A stretch of DNA of 8,029 nt. It comes from Sphingomonadaceae bacterium (lineage in GTDB: Bacteria > Pseudomonadota > Alphaproteobacteria > Sphingomonadales > Sphingomonadaceae). A program made the translations under genes and the position numbers. The DNA is taken from positions 1 to 8,029 of the forward strand of contig CANEVG010000150.1 in NCBI GenBank assembly GCA_947442095.1, in the 5' to 3' direction. Each line of letters opens with the position of its first letter. The first letter of the stretch is position 1. The notes under the pieces are model-generated. The model was not told the DNA's origin, ran no database searches, and saw only the letters and a program-made list of their open reading frames with translations. Shown piece after piece: positions 1-6,682 of this stretch.

Positions 1-152
1 CCGAGATAGCCGTCGACCTTCTCGCCCACCTGCCCGGCAGCGCGCGCCGCGGCGTATGCCGGATCGCGCTGCGCCAGTGCGGCGGCGGGGATCATCCCGG
101 CCAAGGCCAGAGCGGCCGCTGCGAGCTTAAAAATTCCGGGTTTGCGTGCCAT
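1..152 (-). CDS. ydbL: YdbL-family (DUF1318) periplasmic protein, C-terminus cut off by window edge
   Basis: The first 50 codons are visible; the gene runs off the left edge. The protein starts MARKPGIFKL, has a hydrophobic alanine/leucine-rich stretch to about residue 25 and an Ala-Leu-Ala|Gln signal peptidase I site after residue 27, so it should be secreted to the periplasm. The mature start RDPAYAAARAAGQVGEKVDG resembles the N-terminal DUF1318 core of E. coli YdbL (Ala-rich helix, then an xGxVGExxxGYL pattern). The ATG shares its A with the TGA of ynbE (TGATG), and an AAGGA Shine-Dalgarno sequence lies 9 nt upstream (162-166), which fixes the start and suggests translational coupling. In E. 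coli YdbL acts as a periplasmic modulator of the YdbH-YnbE bridge; the same role here is inferred from family and operon. Only the N-terminal half can be judged. Confidence 0.85.
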   Translation of the reverse strand, partial: MARKPGIFKLAAAALALAGMIPAAALAQRDPAYAAARAAGQVGEKVDGYL

Positions 153-358
153 CAGAAAATGTCCTTGTTCTTGTCGATTGTCTGGCTGGCATCGCCCGCC
201 AGACGGTAGATCACTTCCTGCTTGATGTTGATATTAAGCTCGATGACGATCGGTTTGTCCGGCGCTTTCACCGTAATACAGCCGCCGGCCGTCATTGGCC
301 CGAGGATCAACACCGCTGCAAGACGCAGCCCTCTTGGCCCGAGAAGTCTACCTGCCAT
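152..358 (-). CDS. ynbE: YnbE-family outer-membrane lipoprotein
   Basis: Small lipoprotein, 68 residues from the chosen start (E. coli YnbE is about 61). It has a short basic n-region (MAGRLLGPRGLR), a hydrophobic core (LAAVLILGP) and a lipobox-like T-A-G-G-Cys with the lipidated Cys at residue 27. The mature part reads ITVKAPDKPIVIELNINIKQ and ends with a short charged tail (DKNKDIF), the YnbE family pattern of an APxxPI segment followed by a beta-strand. In E. coli YnbE multimerises and pairs by beta-strand stacking with the C-terminus of YdbH to reach the outer membrane; that role is inferred here. The start at 358 gives a normal signal peptide and has AGGGG 9 nt upstream (368-372). The frame is open upstream, with an ATG at 433 overlapping the ydbH stop (ATGA) and a TTG at 418 that has a better Shine-Dalgarno sequence. 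The stop overlaps ydbL. Confidence 0.85.
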   Translation of the reverse strand: MAGRLLGPRGLRLAAVLILGPMTAGGCITVKAPDKPIVIELNINIKQEVIYRLAGDASQTIDKNKDIF

Positions 359-425
359 GCCGCCACACCCCTGTATCATCGTGGGCCACTTCGTCGCAGG
401 GTTGCTGAAACGGGTCAATTGCGTG

Positions 426-430
426 CTCCT
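426..430 (-). promoter_or_regulatory. AGGAG ribosome-binding site at the ydbH/ynbE junction
   Basis: On the minus strand AGGAG sits directly on the end of the ydbH stop codon and lies 7 nt upstream of an in-frame TTG (416-418) in the ynbE frame. It is the strongest Shine-Dalgarno match near ynbE. It lies downstream of the ATG at 431-433, so it cannot serve that ATG. It could recruit ribosomes finishing ydbH to re-initiate at TTG 418, or be chance. A start there would put about 45 residues before the lipidated Cys, long for a lipoprotein signal. Confidence 0.4.
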
Positions 431-3400
431 CATGGCATAGTGGGGCTTGCCGCGGGCTGAACACCCTTGGCAGGTTGCTGCAAGATAACAGGCGGGATGC
501 CGGGCGGCAGCGCGCCAGATGGCAGGGCACCAGATGGCAGGGCACCGGGCGGCGGCTGCGGGTTCATGGAACTCACGAGGCGGTAAAACGGCGCGCGCAC
601 GTTCACATTGAACCTCAGCGGCAGGTTCGCGACCTGGCGGGTGATGAAGTTCTGCTTGGTGCCTTGGCCCTGCTTGATCCCGTCAAACGAAACCTTGGTG
701 ATCACATCACCTGCCAGATCGCCATCAAGTCCGATGGTCATGATGTTGTAATCGAGCGATTTCAGCGCATCGAACGCGAAGTTCGCCATCTGCGAGAGGT
801 CCTTGTAGGAAAGCTCGCCGACATAGGAGACTGTGCCGCCCGGCGGACGCGAGACAAGCGCGCCGCCCACGATCCGCCCGCCATTGGCATCGAATTCCAG
901 CGGTAGCTTTCCATCAAACGTGCCCGTTGCCGAAAGGTTGGCAATCTCCATCCGTTCCAGGAAGCGGGCCGCATTCAGCCCTTCGATCGACAGCGTGAAG
1001 CGCCGCGCCTCAGCCTCGGCCATCCTCAGCTCGGTCGGCATGAGCCGCAGCGTGCCGCCCAGAAACGGCCAGATCGCGCCGTTAAGCTGCACGACCTGCC
1101 CTGCCAGAAACTCCAGATCCATCACCCCGTCCAGCACCTCGATCCCCGGATTGGCCGAAGCGATGTGCAACGTCTGGTGCGGCGCGGTCACCATGCCGAT
1201 GAGATCGGTGAAGACGAGTTCGCCCGAAACGCCCCGCACCGGCCCGAACGCGGCAGCGAAGTCGAAGTGGTCCGTACCGAACGTGCCCGTGCTGGTCACG
1301 GTCTGCGCGGTCCAGTCCACATGGCCCTTGCCGCGCACCGTGCCGACAGCATTGGTCACCACGCCCTGGAGCTGGGGCGTCAGCATCTTGGGCTGCAACC
1401 CGCCGGCCACGCCGGGCTGCAGCTTGGCATCATCGAACACCAGCCCATCGACCGCCAGATCGGCATGGCCGCGCGCGCTTCCCAGATCATGCCGCAGCGT
1501 GATGTGCACCACGTCGCGGCCCGATTCGGGCTCGCGCAGCAGCGCTTGGGCATCGATCCGGTTGCCGTGCATGGTCAGACCTGCGTTCTTGGACGTGAGC
1601 TGCTCGAACCGCGCCGGTGCAAAGCGGTCGGTCGCATCGAAGCGCACGCCGCTCAGGGTCAGCGTCTCGCCGCCATAGCGCCATGTGCCTGCGGCCCCCG
1701 TCAGATCAATGGGCACGGCGGCCATCCGCGCCTCCACGCCCTCGAACGTCCCGGTAAATTCCTTGCCCAGACGCGCGACCAGATGGCCGAGCCTGAGCTG
1801 CGTGGCGGAATCCTTGGGCCCCAGCGCCAGATCGATACTGCGCGCGGTCAGCGTGCCGGGCCAGGCGAGGCCGACCGCGCCTGTCGAAAGCATAAGCGGG
1901 GTTTCCCCCAGCCGCCCGGTGAGCACAAAGGCCGATGTGCCCAGCGCCACACTCAGCCCGCGCGCGCCGCTGCGCACGATCGCCTGACCGCCAGCAGGGC
2001 ACAGCGTCAACTGCCGCCGGTCGAGCGTGAGCTGGCCCAGCTGCAGGCTGTCGAACGCCGGCCTGATGCACGCGCTCCACAGCGCCAGATCGCCGCGCGG
2101 GCCGAAGCTACCCGTGATAGGCATTCTGAGGTTCGCCACCGAACCGCCTGGAATCGAACCTGAAATCTGCGCCGTTCCGGTGAACGCGACCGCGCCGTTC
2201 GACGCTTGCGAAACCTCGAGTAACGGCAAAGCCAGCGAATCGCGACCAACGCGGTACTCCGTCATGCGCAGCTTCAGCGCGGGGCGGCCACCCTTTGCGG
2301 GCTCCATTCGCCCGCTGATCGGCGGCAGACCCGCGCCCGCCATCACGAAATTACCCGTCAGGCGCGGCAGGCCGCTCCCCTCGCTCGCCACTTGCAGCCG
2401 CGAGACCGAAAGCAGCGCCGCGCCGCTGCCGCCGCGCACTTGGGCGGCGGGCATCACGAGGCTCCAGCGGTCCGGCTCTCGCCGCAGCACCATATCGCCC
2501 GCCAGCCGGCTGCCGCGCTCCTCGCGCCCCAGCGCGCCGCGCAGCCGCGCGAGCAGCGGCGCGACCAGCGTGCCTGCCGCAGCGCTCTGCGCTTCAGCCA
2601 GTGCGCGCTCGGTCGTCGCCCCGCGCGCCAGACCCTTGCCCGAAACCGTGCCGCGAAACACGAGGTTCGCGAAACCCGCCTTGGCATCGAGATCGCCATC
2701 AAGGCGCAGCGCGCTCGCGGTCAGCCCCGCCGTGCGCACGCCGCCCGCATCGCCCAGCACGTGCCCCCGCAGCGCGCCCGCCTTGAGCGCGAGTTCGCCG
2801 CCCAGCGCCAGCATCTGCGCCGAAACCCCCGGCGCGCTGAGCAGGCTGCTTTCCATCCGGCCCTTGATCTCGGCCCCGGTCAGATCCTTATCGCCGATCA
2901 GATCCAGCGCGAGCGCAGCCTCTTTGAGCGCCAGATCCTTTCCGCAGGCGAGCCCGGCCAGCCGCATCGGCCCGGCAAAGCGCGGCTTGCCCGCAGCAAC
3001 CGTGACCTTGCCATAGGCGCTGAGCCGCTCCGCCGTGCAGCCCCCCGCCCTGGGATCGGCCACCAGCGCCGCCAAGGTCCCAGCAAACCCTCCGCCAAGG
3101 TTGCCCGCGCCTTCCACTTTTACCGCAAGGCGCCCGTATTCGCTTTCCACCAGCGCACGCCCATCGACCAGCTTCAGATCGAGATCGGGCAGGCTGAACG
3201 GCGCGGTGCTCGCCTCCTTGGGGAACAGCAGCGGATCGAGCGCGCCAAAGCTCAGCCTCCCGCCGCGAAATGACCCGTAAAGCCTGGGTTGTTCGAGTGT
3301 TATCCGCCCGATGCGCGGACCAGTCAGCCCATAGACCAGCTGCACCCTGGCGCGCGCGATGGTGAGGTCTGGGTGCGCCAGATCGCCGATCACGATATTG

Positions 3401-3648
3401 CGCAGGATCTGGCTTTCCGCGCCGATTGAATCGATCGTGTAGCGCGCGGGCAGGCCCAATCCGCTCAGTTGCTGATCGATAAGGCTTTGCGCAATCGGCC
3501 CGCGCGCCAGCCACAGCCCGGTGCCAGCGGCGATCAGCACGCCAGCGGCCAGAATGGCGCGGCGCCGATTCGGGCGCGGGGCTGCGATCACCGCCCCGCC
3601 GGTGTCGCCCTGCTGAGCTGCCAGCGCCAGATCGGTATCGTCTGCCAT
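430..3648 (-). CDS. ydbH: YdbH-family AsmA-like intermembrane phospholipid transport protein
   Basis: 1,072-residue protein. The N-terminus is cytoplasmic and polar, followed by Arg-Arg-Arg and one transmembrane segment (about 31-48), so the rest is periplasmic. The body is a long run of short alternating beta-strand-like segments with recurring Asp-Leu-Ala motifs, consistent with the repeated beta-groove of AsmA/TamB/VPS13-like lipid carriers. The C-terminal YdbH domain shows the SLDYNIMTIGLDGDL region and PLRFNVNVRAPFYRL (1010-1024), followed by a Pro-rich tail (1025-1072) with tandem GALPS repeats. E. coli YdbH works redundantly with TamB and YhdP in moving phospholipid to the outer membrane; the function here is by homology. 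The start at 3648 is chosen for AGAAGG 6 nt upstream (3655-3660) and because upstream codons would run into radC. There are only four Cys (204, 235, 527, 550), spaced as two pairs. First gene of ydbH-ynbE-ydbL. Confidence 0.88.
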   Translation of the reverse strand: MADDTDLALAAQQGDTGGAVIAAPRPNRRRAILAAGVLIAAGTGLWLARGPIAQSLIDQQLSGLGLPARYTIDSIGAESQILRNIVIGDLAHPDLTIARARVQLVYGLTGPRIGRITLEQPRLYGSFRGGRLSFGALDPLLFPKEASTAPFSLPDLDLKLVDGRALVESEYGRLAVKVEGAGNLGGGFAGTLAALVADPRAGGCTAERLSAYGKVTVAAGKPRFAGPMRLAGLACGKDLALKEAALALDLIGDKDLTGAEIKGRMESSLLSAPGVSAQMLALGGELALKAGALRGHVLGDAGGVRTAGLTASALRLDGDLDAKAGFANLVFRGTVSGKGLARGATTERALAEAQSAAAGTLVAPLLARLRGALGREERGSRLAGDMVLRREPDRWSLVMPAAQVRGGSGAALLSVSRLQVASEGSGLPRLTGNFVMAGAGLPPISGRMEPAKGGRPALKLRMTEYRVGRDSLALPLLEVSQASNGAVAFTGTAQISGSIPGGSVANLRMPITGSFGPRGDLALWSACIRPAFDSLQLGQLTLDRRQLTLCPAGGQAIVRSGARGLSVALGTSAFVLTGRLGETPLMLSTGAVGLAWPGTLTARSIDLALGPKDSATQLRLGHLVARLGKEFTGTFEGVEARMAAVPIDLTGAAGTWRYGGETLTLSGVRFDATDRFAPARFEQLTSKNAGLTMHGNRIDAQALLREPESGRDVVHITLRHDLGSARGHADLAVDGLVFDDAKLQPGVAGGLQPKMLTPQLQGVVTNAVGTVRGKGHVDWTAQTVTSTGTFGTDHFDFAAAFGPVRGVSGELVFTDLIGMVTAPHQTLHIASANPGIEVLDGVMDLEFLAGQVVQLNGAIWPFLGGTLRLMPTELRMAEAEARRFTLSIEGLNAARFLERMEIANLSATGTFDGKLPLEFDANGGRIVGGALVSRPPGGTVSYVGELSYKDLSQMANFAFDALKSLDYNIMTIGLDGDLAGDVITKVSFDGIKQGQGTKQNFITRQVANLPLRFNVNVRAPFYRLVSSMNPQPPPGALPSGALPSGALPPGIPPVILQQPAKGVQPAASPTMP
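501..545 (-). repeat. 15-bp tandem repeat encoding GALPS units in the YdbH tail
   Basis: Two exact 15-bp copies (CAGATGGCAGGGCAC on the plus strand, 516-530 and 531-545) are followed by a diverged copy (501-515). On the coding strand they encode Gly-Ala-Leu-Pro-Ser/Pro three times (YdbH residues 1035-1049). The unit is a multiple of three, so copy-number changes would keep the frame. The exact identity of two copies points to recent duplication. Confidence 0.85.
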
Positions 3649-3755
3649 TATCCGCCTTCTTGCGCAGTCCCGCGGCTTAGGCAATGACTTGCACGCGCCG
3701 CCCCCGGACGCAGTGCCCGGCAACCGCAGCGCACGTCTCCAAGTCTCGAGGTGCC
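3649..3755. promoter_or_regulatory. Divergent intergenic region between ydbH and radC
   Basis: These 107 bp lie between the two divergent starts and must hold promoters for the ydbH operon (minus) and for radC (plus) unless the starts are misplaced. The ydbH Shine-Dalgarno (3655-3660) and the radC GAGGTG (3748-3753) are clear. I could not find convincing -35/-10 pairs on either strand. TTGCAC at 3689 and, on the minus strand, TTGCCG at 3718-3723 are isolated -35-like words without a partner. There is no GTTC-N7-GTTC alphaproteobacterial LexA box, so the sequence gives no sign that radC is SOS-controlled. Confidence 0.45.
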
Positions 3756-4508
3756 ATGGCAGACGAACCCCGCCTGTTTCCTGAACGCGATGCAGCCAGA
3801 GGCTCAGGCAGCGACAGGCATCCCGTGCGCGAAGCGGGGATGGACACATCCGGCCACCGCGCCCGGCTGCGCAAGCGGCTGCTCGAAACCAGCGACGATG
3901 CGCTGAGCGATCCTGAGGTGATCGAATACCTGCTGATGACCGCGATCCCCCGGCAGAATGTGAAGCCGCTCGCGCGCATGCTGCTCCAGCGCTTCGGAAG
4001 CCTGGCCGCGGTGTTCAACGCCGATCCGCGCGCGCTGATGGCAACGCCCGGCATCAAGGAAACCGCCGCCGCCGCGCTGCGGATCGCCGGGGTTTCGGCC
4101 CGCCGCCTTGCGCGCAGCGCAGTGCAGGAACTGCCGGTGCTGTCGAGCTGGCAGGCGCTGCTCGATTACCTGCACATCGACATGGCGCATCTGACGCACG
4201 AGCGCGTGCGCGTGCTCTATCTCAACACGCAAAACCGCCTGATTCTGGACGACAACGTGGCCGACGGCGATATCGACGAGGCCGCGATCCACCCGCGCAA
4301 GGTGATCCACAAGGCGATGGACATCGGCGCTGCGGCGCTGATCCTCGTCCACAACCACCCATCTGGCAACCCCGAGCCAAGCCGCGCCGATATCCAGATC
4401 ACCCAGAAAATCATGGAAGCCGGGCGGCTGCTCGGCGTTACCGTCCATGATCACGTGATTATCGGGCGGCAGGGGCATGTGAGCCTAAAGGCAAAGGGCC
4501 TCATCTGA
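3756..4508 (+). CDS. radC: RadC family protein (JAB/MPN domain)
   Basis: 250-residue protein with the two-part RadC layout. The N-terminal UPF0758 region starts around GHRARLRKRL (33-42), continues through AIPRQNVKPLARMLLQRFGS (63-82) and has a helix-hairpin-helix-like FNADPRALMATPGIKETAAA (87-106). The C-terminal JAB1/MPN metalloprotease-like domain has Glu149 and the JAMM motif H199-N-H201-P-S-G-N-P-E-P-S-R-A-D212, all putative zinc ligands intact. The name comes from an E. coli allele later assigned to recG; a DNA-repair role is not established and the biochemical activity is unknown. The start at 3756 has GAGG 4 nt upstream of a short TGCC spacer. An upstream in-frame ATG (3684) would add 24 residues lacking family features. 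ATG 3840 (Met29), just before the conserved core, is an alternative. Its stop overlaps the next gene by one base. Confidence 0.93.
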   Translation: MADEPRLFPERDAARGSGSDRHPVREAGMDTSGHRARLRKRLLETSDDALSDPEVIEYLLMTAIPRQNVKPLARMLLQRFGSLAAVFNADPRALMATPGIKETAAAALRIAGVSARRLARSAVQELPVLSSWQALLDYLHIDMAHLTHERVRVLYLNTQNRLILDDNVADGDIDEAAIHPRKVIHKAMDIGAAALILVHNHPSGNPEPSRADIQITQKIMEAGRLLGVTVHDHVIIGRQGHVSLKAKGLI

Positions 4509-5215
4509 TGTGCGTTGCTGCTGCCGCATTCCGCGCGCACTCGCACTGGCGGCTCGTGGTGATTGGCAACCGCGATGAACTCCACGAACGCCCCACCGCG
4601 CCGCTGGCGAAGTGGGAAACCGGTGTTCTTGCCGGACGCGATCTGCAGGCGGGCGGCACATGGCTCGGCGTCGCGGAGAACGGCCATGCCGCGCTGGTCA
4701 CCAACTTGCGAGTGGAGGGCTACCCGCAGACCCGCCTCGCCTCGCGCGGCGGGCTGGTGACAGACTGGCTGGCGGGCCGCGAGCCGGCCGCGCCCGAAAC
4801 CATGAACCCGTTCAATCTGTTCCACGCCGATGCTGAGGCCGCGTGGCATCTGACCAACCATCCCCGGCCGCTGCGCCGCGCGCTTCCCCCCGGCATCCAC
4901 GGTCTCTCCAATGGCGTGCACGATGAACCCTGGGCCAAGACCCGGGCGCTCGAAGCCGCGCTGGCAAGCTGGCTGGATGCAGACCGAGACGGCATCGACC
5001 CGCTTCTCGCCGCGCTGCGCGACGAAACCGAACTGCCCGGAGAAGGCCCCGAACGGCGCTTCTCGCCCGTGTTCATCCGCAATCCGCTCTATGGCACGCG
5101 CTGCTCGACCGTGCTCATGATCGACAGCGCGGGGCATGGCCGCATTCTCGAACGCCGCTTCGATGCCGAGGGCATGGCCACCGGCGAAACCGAGCTCACG
5201 TTCACCGCGCCTTGA
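4508..5215 (+). CDS. NRDE (TANGO2) family protein, putative haem-trafficking protein
   Basis: 235-residue soluble protein. It begins Met-Cys2, and the family signature N21-R-D-E24 lies in GNRDELHERPTAPL. Further family blocks are GGTWLG (49-54), LVTNLR (63-68) and a C-terminal NPLYGTRCSTVLMID stretch. The family (DUF833, human TANGO2) has an Ntn-hydrolase-like fold with an invariant second-position Cys that could be an N-terminal nucleophile; no reaction has been proven. C. elegans HRG-9 and a Shewanella homologue have been linked to moving haem out of haem-rich compartments, so haem handling is the best guess here, by homology only. No signal peptide or transmembrane segment is visible, so it should be cytoplasmic. 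The ATG shares its A with the radC TGA, and AAAGGG lies 9 nt upstream (4493-4498), implying co-translation with radC. Confidence 0.88.
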   Translation: MCVAAAAFRAHSHWRLVVIGNRDELHERPTAPLAKWETGVLAGRDLQAGGTWLGVAENGHAALVTNLRVEGYPQTRLASRGGLVTDWLAGREPAAPETMNPFNLFHADAEAAWHLTNHPRPLRRALPPGIHGLSNGVHDEPWAKTRALEAALASWLDADRDGIDPLLAALRDETELPGEGPERRFSPVFIRNPLYGTRCSTVLMIDSAGHGRILERRFDAEGMATGETELTFTAP

Positions 5216-5228
5216 ACCCCGCCCTCTT

Positions 5229-5238
5229 GCCTTAAGGC
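5229..5238. repeat. Perfect 10-bp palindrome GCCTTAAGGC after the NRDE gene
   Basis: A perfect 10-bp dyad 13 nt after the NRDE stop codon, followed by a pyrimidine-rich run (5238-5250). It is too short and loop-less to be a good intrinsic terminator. It could be a protein-binding site upstream of purB or chance. Confidence 0.35.
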
Positions 5239-5251
5239 CCCCCTCCCCCTA

Positions 5252-5296
5252 GCGGCTCCGGCACACCCATTCACCCCAAGTCACTGCCGGAGTCGC
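5252..5296 (+). promoter_or_regulatory. Hairpin in the purB leader that would mask the ribosome-binding site
   Basis: The arms GCGGCTCCGGCA (5252-5263) and TGCCGGAGTCGC (5285-5296) are complementary over 12 bp as RNA: eleven Watson-Crick pairs and one G-U (5255/5293), around a 21-nt loop (5264-5284). The purB Shine-Dalgarno CGGAG (5288-5292) lies entirely in the right arm, paired with CUCCG (5256-5260), and the stem ends 2 nt before the purB ATG. No U-tract follows, so it is not a classical terminator. Either translational control of purB or a DNA dyad for a regulator would fit. The pairing is seen directly; the function is inferred. Confidence 0.6.
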
Positions 5297-5298
5297 CC

Positions 5299-6612
5299 AT
5301 GGTCCCCCGTTATGCCCGCCCTGCGATGACCGCGATTTGGGAGCCGGAAGCGCGCTTTCGCATCTGGTTCGAGATCGAGGCTCATGCCACGCAGAAGCTG
5401 GCTGAACTGGGCGTCGTGCCGCGATCCGCCGCCAAGGCGCTGTGGGACTGGTGGGCGACCAATCCAAAAATCGATGTCGCTGCGATCGACGCCATTGAGG
5501 CTGTGACCAAGCACGACGTGATCGCATTCCTCGATTGGGTGGCGCAGCAAGTCGGCCCCGAGGCGCGCTTCATGCACCAGGGCATGACCAGCTCCGATGT
5601 GCTCGACACCGCACTTTCGGTGCAGCTCGCGCAGGCTGCCGATATCCTCATCGGCGATATGGACGCGCTGCTGGAGGCGATCCGCCGCCGCGCCATCGAG
5701 CACAAGCACACACCCACCATCGGCCGCAGCCACGGCATCCATGCCGAGCCGACCACCTTCGGCGTCAAGCTGGCGCAGGCTTATGCCGAGTTCACGCGCG
5801 GCCGCGCCCGGCTGGTGGCAGCGCGCGCCGAAATTGCCACTTGCGCCATATCGGGCGCGGTCGGCACCTTTGCCAACATCCACCCCGAAGTGGAGGAATA
5901 CGTGGCAGAAAAGCTCGGCCTTGCCGCCGAGCCGGTCTCGACGCAGGTGATCCCGCGCGATCGCCACGCCATGTTCTTCGCCACGCTGGGCGTTATCGCC
6001 AGCAGCATCGAGCGCCTCGCCACCGAAGTGCGCCACTTGCAGCGCACCGAAGTGCTGGAGGCGGAGGAATACTTCTCGCCCGGCCAGAAGGGCTCTTCGG
6101 CCATGCCGCACAAGCGCAACCCGGTCTTGACCGAGAACCTCACCGGACTTGCCCGCATGGTCCGCTCCGCCGTCATCCCAGCGATGGAAAACGTCGCGCT
6201 GTGGCACGAGCGCGATATCTCGCACTCCTCGGTAGAGCGCTACATCGGCCCTGACGCGACGATCACGCTCGATTTCGCGCTCGGGCGGCTGACCGGCGTG
6301 ATCGACAAGCTGCTGATCTATCCCGAACGCATGCAGAAGAATCTCGACCGCATGGGCGGCCTTGTCCACTCGCAGCGCGTGCTGCTGGCGCTCACGCAAG
6401 CGGGCCTGACGCGTGACGATGCCTATCGGCTCGTGCAGAAGAACGCGATGCAGGTGTGGCAAGCCGATGGCCAACTCTCGCTGCTCGAACTGTTGAAAGC
6501 CGATCCTGAAGTGAGCGCGGTGATGAGCGCGCAGGAGCTTACGGACAAGTTCAACCTCGATTACCACTTCAAGGCCGTCGACACGATCTTCGCGCGGGTG
6601 TTTGGGGATTGA
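5299..6612 (+). CDS. purB: Adenylosuccinate lyase
   Basis: 437-residue member of the fumarase/aspartase superfamily, catalysing two fumarate-releasing steps: SAICAR to AICAR in purine synthesis and adenylosuccinate to AMP. The superfamily signature SSAMPHKRNP (266-275) is intact and carries the catalytic serine on its flexible loop. H93 precedes GMTSSDVLDT, and H145 in GRSHGIHAEPTTFG matches the conserved active-site histidine region. Length and motifs match the shorter, B. subtilis/T. maritima-type lyase rather than the 456-residue E. coli form. The enzyme is expected to be a cytoplasmic homotetramer with shared active sites. The start at 5299 has CGGAG 6 nt upstream and begins with the family-typical MVPRYARPAM. 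It stands 83 nt after the NRDE gene with a leader hairpin of its own and 70 nt before lapA. Confidence 0.97.
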   Translation: MVPRYARPAMTAIWEPEARFRIWFEIEAHATQKLAELGVVPRSAAKALWDWWATNPKIDVAAIDAIEAVTKHDVIAFLDWVAQQVGPEARFMHQGMTSSDVLDTALSVQLAQAADILIGDMDALLEAIRRRAIEHKHTPTIGRSHGIHAEPTTFGVKLAQAYAEFTRGRARLVAARAEIATCAISGAVGTFANIHPEVEEYVAEKLGLAAEPVSTQVIPRDRHAMFFATLGVIASSIERLATEVRHLQRTEVLEAEEYFSPGQKGSSAMPHKRNPVLTENLTGLARMVRSAVIPAMENVALWHERDISHSSVERYIGPDATITLDFALGRLTGVIDKLLIYPERMQKNLDRMGGLVHSQRVLLALTQAGLTRDDAYRLVQKNAMQVWQADGQLSLLELLKADPEVSAVMSAQELTDKFNLDYHFKAVDTIFARVFGD

Positions 6613-6682
6613 CGCGGCACTGGCCTTCACGCCCAAAGGCTCCTAGCATGTCATCCTCCGGGAGGGCTGGGGACAGAGCCTG
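6613..6682 (+). promoter_or_regulatory. purB-lapA intergenic region with nested short inverted repeats
   Basis: In 70 bp there are outer 6-bp arms AGGCTC (6637-6642) and GAGCCT (6676-6681, touching the lapA start). They enclose a short CCTC-CGG-GAGG hairpin (6655-6665). GGGGA at 6669-6673 is the probable lapA Shine-Dalgarno, 9 nt from the ATG. A TTGACG word at 6609-6614 overlapping the purB stop looks like a -35 box but has no -10 partner at 16-18 nt. There is no U-tract, so no clear terminator after purB. Confidence 0.3.

Noticed and set aside
1165..3273. Several plus-strand open frames of 280-330 codons opposite ydbH
   Set aside because: Low-complexity Arg/Ala/Pro/Ser sequence without motifs. 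They overlap each other and the well-supported YdbH coding frame.
3684..3755. N-terminal extension of RadC from ATG 3684
   Set aside because: The 24 extra residues lack family similarity, and a Shine-Dalgarno sits just before ATG 3756.
3649..3849. N-terminal extension of YdbH to 3849
   Set aside because: It would overlap radC, put 67 polar residues before the start, and ignore the AGAAGG site at 3655-3660.
5227..5255. Possible purB promoter TTGCCT (5227) with TAGCGG (5250), 17-bp spacing
   Set aside because: The -10 match is poor and overlaps the hairpin's left arm. It is too weak to call without transcript data.
5216..5298. Intrinsic terminator for the radC-NRDE unit
   Set aside because: The 12-bp stem is not followed by a U-tract and its 3' arm contains the purB ribosome-binding site, so a leader element fits better.
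5281..6636. Long open frame (451 codons) on the minus strand
   Set aside because: It is fully antisense to purB, with Arg/His/Gly-rich sequence and no family motif. High-GC codon bias keeps the antisense frame open.
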